Positions 33,065-35,531 of a DNA stretch of 35,531 nucleotides are shown here, in pieces. This DNA is from RYN-433 sp036558265. Its GTDB lineage: Bacteria > Planctomycetota > Phycisphaerae > Tepidisphaerales > Tepidisphaeraceae. The notes under the pieces were generated by a model. That model ran no database searches, was not told the origin of the DNA, and worked only from the letters and a program-made list of their open reading frames with translations. Numbering within the stretch: position 1 is the stretch's first letter; each line of letters starts with the position of its first letter. A program made the translations under genes and the position numbers. The DNA lies in contig DATBFY010000785.1 in NCBI GenBank assembly GCA_036558265.1, forward strand, positions 1 to 35,531. Direction: 5' to 3'.

Positions 33065-33083
33065 GAGCGGCTATGAGCCGCTC
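33065..33083 (-). repeat. Palindrome containing the dsbD stop codon
   Basis: On the minus strand GAGCGGCT-CAT-AGCCGCTC is a perfect 8-bp inverted repeat. The dsbD stop TAG (33073-33071) straddles the loop and the 3' arm. It resembles the TAG-hairpin elements in linking a stop codon to a small palindrome, but belongs to a different sequence family and has no T-tract. Confidence 0.75.
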
Positions 33084-34888
33084 AGCGTCGCAAGTTTTGA
33101 TCGGTCTGCTTCGTCCAGCGTCCTGATCAATGTCCCGCTCGTGTACACACTGTCGATCACGATCGGCTTTTCCTGTCCGGGGACGTAGATCGCCGTCAGC
33201 GGGATGCCGCCGGTCGCCGAAAGCGTTTTGAGCCTTTCCCATCCCGGCGCGTCCTCAGCGGTCAGGTCGGCCTTGAACGCCACGACATGGTGCCGGTCCA
33301 GCGCCGCCGCGGTCGTCCGGTCGTGGAAGACCGTTCGCTCGATGTATTGGCAGTTCAGGCACCAGTTGGCCGTGAACTTCACCAGGACGATCTTCCCCTC
33401 TTTGCGCGCCTGCTCGATGGTCTGGTCGGCATACGGCTGCCACTTGACCGGCGAGACGAACGTCGCCGCCATCGCGGTCGTCCCGGCGATCATCAGCGCC
33501 GCCAGCACGGACGCGATCGCGATCCCCCGACCGTGCGCGCCATGCTGAACGGTTCTTATCAGCAGGAACGCGCCCGCCACGATGGCGACCGGGACGAGCG
33601 ACCAATAGAGCGCTGCCCCATGAAGGAAACGCCCCGCCGCGAAAAACACTGCCGCCCCGAGCAACAAAAAGCCCATCATCTGCTTGAACAACTCGGCCCA
33701 CGGTCCCACGCGCGGGAAGCGCCGGGCCAACTCCGGAAACGCACTCAGCAGGATGTAGGGGAACGCCATCCCTACTCCCACCATTGTCACCGCCCACACC
33801 CCCAGCACCACCGGTTGCGCCTGTGCCCAGAGCATCAACGGCGGGAAGAGCGGGCCGGTGCAGGGAGTCGAGAGGACGGCCGTCAACACGCCCCACTCGA
33901 AGTTCCCCAGGTACGTGTCGTGCCGCGGGGAAAAGCTGTAGACCCCGCCCGGCAGGTTCACGTTCAGCCAGCCGAACATCCAGAACGCCAGAACGGTCAG
34001 CAGCACCACTACGCCCCAGGCGAACCACGGGTTGGAGAACTGTTGCCCCCACGTGAACCGCTTGAGCACCAGGATGAAGAGCGCCAGCGCCGCGAAGACG
34101 GCCACGATCCCCGCTCCGAACACGCTCGCCAGGCCGACCGTCTTCGCCCGGTCATGCTGCGCCACCTCAGCGAACCCCAGCACCTTGATCGGCAGCACCG
34201 GCAGCACGCAGGGGACGATGTTGAAGAGGATCCCCGCCACGAATGCCGCCCCTAACGCCGCCGGCACGCCCCACCTTGGCTGGCCGTCCACTACCACTGC
34301 CGTCGGAGGCGCCGGCGAGTTCGCCGGTTGCGTGGCGGCGCTCCCGCGGGAGGCGGCGGCGGGTGTGTAGCCCTTGAACAACTCCGCCTGGTTCGCTTCG
34401 GTCGTCTCGCCTGCCCCCACTACCTTAAATTCCACCCGCCAGGGCGTCGTCTGGGGCGCGAAGCACATCTTGTCGTCGCACACCTGGTAGCGGATCGTCC
34501 CGCCGAGCGTCAGCGGGCCCGGTTTGGCGTCGTTGGCGATCTCGATCGGCACGTAAACGATCGTCCGGCCGCTGTAGACGTTCACTTCGCCCAGGCCCGG
34601 GTAGTTTTCATCGTGACCCGGCGGGTAAATCGGCTGGCCAAGGGTGACCAGCGGCCTGGCATCGGTGCGTACGGATAGCGCGATCAGGTTCGGGTCCTTG
34701 GGGGTATGCGATTGGGCGTGGAAGCCGCGTTGAAGGTCCAGCACGATCGCGACCGCCGCCTGCTGCCCCGGGTGAACGGCGGTGAAGTTCAGGTGCGCCG
34801 AAACCGCTTCAGGCTTGGGCTGCGCGATTGCGGCGGACCCGATCCCGACGCCGATCACCATCACGATCAATCCGAACCAGGATCTCAT
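33071..34888 (-). CDS. dsbD: Thiol:disulfide interchange protein DsbD
   Basis: DsbD carries reducing power from cytoplasmic thioredoxin across the inner membrane to periplasmic thiol proteins and cytochrome c maturation. The 605-residue product has all three modules. A signal peptide precedes an N-terminal DsbD-alpha domain with C137-DDKM-C142. A membrane domain of about eight helices contains PCVLPVLP and STPCTGPLFPP, supplying the transmembrane Cys pair. A C-terminal thioredoxin domain has W-C510-L-N-C513. A Pro/Ala-rich linker (about 170-200) joins the first two. An Rrf2-type regulator starts divergently 107 bp away. The c-type cytochrome domain at 29391-32444 is a plausible beneficiary of its activity. 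Confidence 0.96.
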   Translation of the reverse strand: MRSWFGLIVMVIGVGIGSAAIAQPKPEAVSAHLNFTAVHPGQQAAVAIVLDLQRGFHAQSHTPKDPNLIALSVRTDARPLVTLGQPIYPPGHDENYPGLGEVNVYSGRTIVYVPIEIANDAKPGPLTLGGTIRYQVCDDKMCFAPQTTPWRVEFKVVGAGETTEANQAELFKGYTPAAASRGSAATQPANSPAPPTAVVVDGQPRWGVPAALGAAFVAGILFNIVPCVLPVLPIKVLGFAEVAQHDRAKTVGLASVFGAGIVAVFAALALFILVLKRFTWGQQFSNPWFAWGVVVLLTVLAFWMFGWLNVNLPGGVYSFSPRHDTYLGNFEWGVLTAVLSTPCTGPLFPPLMLWAQAQPVVLGVWAVTMVGVGMAFPYILLSAFPELARRFPRVGPWAELFKQMMGFLLLGAAVFFAAGRFLHGAALYWSLVPVAIVAGAFLLIRTVQHGAHGRGIAIASVLAALMIAGTTAMAATFVSPVKWQPYADQTIEQARKEGKIVLVKFTANWCLNCQYIERTVFHDRTTAAALDRHHVVAFKADLTAEDAPGWERLKTLSATGGIPLTAIYVPGQEKPIVIDSVYTSGTLIRTLDEADRSKLATLSGS

Positions 34889-34995
34889 GCCTGCTTATAG
34901 TGCCAGGACCCGGCCGCTATTCCAATCCCCGGCGTAAGTTGACGCGGTCGGCGCCAACCTTTAGCATTCCGCTAGGATTTGTCGGGAGCCCTCCC

Positions 34996-35436
34996 TTGCG
35001 TCTCTCCAAGCGCACCGAATACGGCCTGCGGGCGGTTGTCCAGCTTGCCCGGCTGTGGCCACGCAACTTCGTCCAGTCGCGCGACTTGGCCCAGCAGGAA
35101 GGTCTGCCCAACAAGTTCCTCGAGTCGATCCTGCTGGCGCTGCGACGGGGCGGTTTCCTCGAATCCAAGGTCGGCTCCGGCGGTGGGTACCGGCTCTCCC
35201 GGGCCCCCAAAGACATCGGCGTCGGCGACCTCATCCGACGCCTCGAAGGCCGGTTGACGATCAAGGAGGGGACGAGCAGCCCCGCCGACCAATCTCCCGG
35301 CAAGGTCGCCGTTCGCCTGATCAACGAAAAACTCACCGAGGCCACCGACCAGGTGTTGGACACGATGACCCTGGAAGAGCTGGTCGAACACGTCCACCGC
35401 GCCACAAGTACAAGCCAGGAAATGTATTACATCTAA
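34996..35436 (+). CDS. Rrf2 family transcriptional regulator without cluster cysteines
   Basis: This is a 146-residue winged-helix regulator. The family start MRLSKRTEYGLRAVVQLARL (from a TTG codon) is followed by the recognition region LPNKFLESILLALRRGGFLESKVGSGGGYRLSR. The TTG at 34996 is chosen because GGGAG lies 7 bp upstream and the family N-terminus starts there; longer frames run into the dsbD promoter region. No cysteine occurs in the protein, so it cannot hold the Fe-S cluster of IscR or NsrR and is closer to CymR-type members. It is divergent from dsbD, so control of thiol or sulfur functions is plausible but unproven. Confidence 0.9.
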   Translation: MRLSKRTEYGLRAVVQLARLWPRNFVQSRDLAQQEGLPNKFLESILLALRRGGFLESKVGSGGGYRLSRAPKDIGVGDLIRRLEGRLTIKEGTSSPADQSPGKVAVRLINEKLTEATDQVLDTMTLEELVEHVHRATSTSQEMYYI

Positions 35437-35531
35437 TGGACAGAAAAAGGGGGACGGAAGCCCTTTTCATCCGAGACAAATCCATCAGAATCGATGCAAC
35501 GCCTCGCGCCCTGCCACGATAACCCGCCCGG
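35437..35531. other. Right edge of window
   Basis: The last 95 bp after the Rrf2 gene contain no recognisable gene, terminator or repeat. The window ends before any downstream gene can be seen. Confidence 0.5.

Larger units (their letters stand above)
32771..33070. other. Intergenic region between the 79-residue protein gene and dsbD
   Basis: These 300 bp hold the leader hairpin, the terminator/attenuator and part of the dsbD 3' palindrome. Between 32873 and 33060 a TATAAT sits on the minus strand at 32998-32993, and an AGAATAC stretch lies near 32944, but no -35 box is well placed. No gene was recognised there. Confidence 0.5.

Overview
The window looks like ordinary chromosome of a high-GC planctomycete, probably of the Phycisphaerae type. 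The inference rests on gene content: a formylglycine sulfatase, two CotH-kinase-fold secreted proteins, a ThuA-domain protein, a PQQ/cytochrome c dehydrogenase, and an ECF sigma factor placed directly before a multi-membrane-span Ser/Thr kinase with an N-terminal zinc ribbon. No phage, transposase, integrase, CRISPR array, rRNA or tRNA was recognised. Thirty genes are called: 29 protein-coding genes, one of them cut by the left edge, and one SRP RNA.

Layout. 1-2361 (minus): a TetR regulator, a DevC/MacB-like permease and an ABC ATPase cut by the window edge. 2434-5280 (plus): a consensus-like sigma-70 promoter, a carboxy-terminal processing protease and tsaD. 5338-10343: sulfatase (minus), CotH protein (plus), glycosyltransferase family 4 (minus). 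10431-13100: a divergent DtxR/MntR-type regulator and an Nramp transporter plus universal stress protein, sharing overlapping promoters around a 16-bp palindrome. 13205-16044 (plus): a Gfo/Idh/MocA oxidoreductase tightly coupled to a FecCD-type permease and its ATPase. 16041-16730 (minus): queC. 16793-17962 (plus): sucC. 17963-18665: gene-free and rich in small palindromes. 18666-21305 (minus): sigma factor then kinase. 21528-23805 (plus): SRP RNA, NAD kinase and a secreted metal-binding protein. 23828-25638 (minus): a DUF937/YidB protein and a secreted protein with four helix-hairpin-helix repeats. 25918-32444: ThuA protein (plus), then CotH, DJ-1/PfpI and a very large TIM-barrel/PQQ/cytochrome c fusion (all minus). 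32531-32872 (minus): a 79-residue unknown protein with a structured leader and its own terminator. 33071-34888 (minus): dsbD. 34996-35436 (plus): an Rrf2 regulator.

Three things stand out. First, three genes end in TAG followed at once by the same 17-nt hairpin (7-bp stem, 3-nt loop), with a compensatory stem change between copies; a fourth gene (dsbD) has its stop codon inside a different palindrome. Second, there are five 35-bp arrays, each of five 7-bp units, in three sequence families. One lies in frame inside tsaD, one reaches into the sucC start codon, and one touches the stop codon of the ABC permease. Third, the 1017-residue protein joins a sugar-isomerase-type TIM barrel to a PQQ dehydrogenase propeller that carries an inserted c-type cytochrome.

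Limits: protein families were recognised by eye from motifs and overall pattern. RNA folds, promoters and operators come from reading the sequence, without energy calculation or database search.
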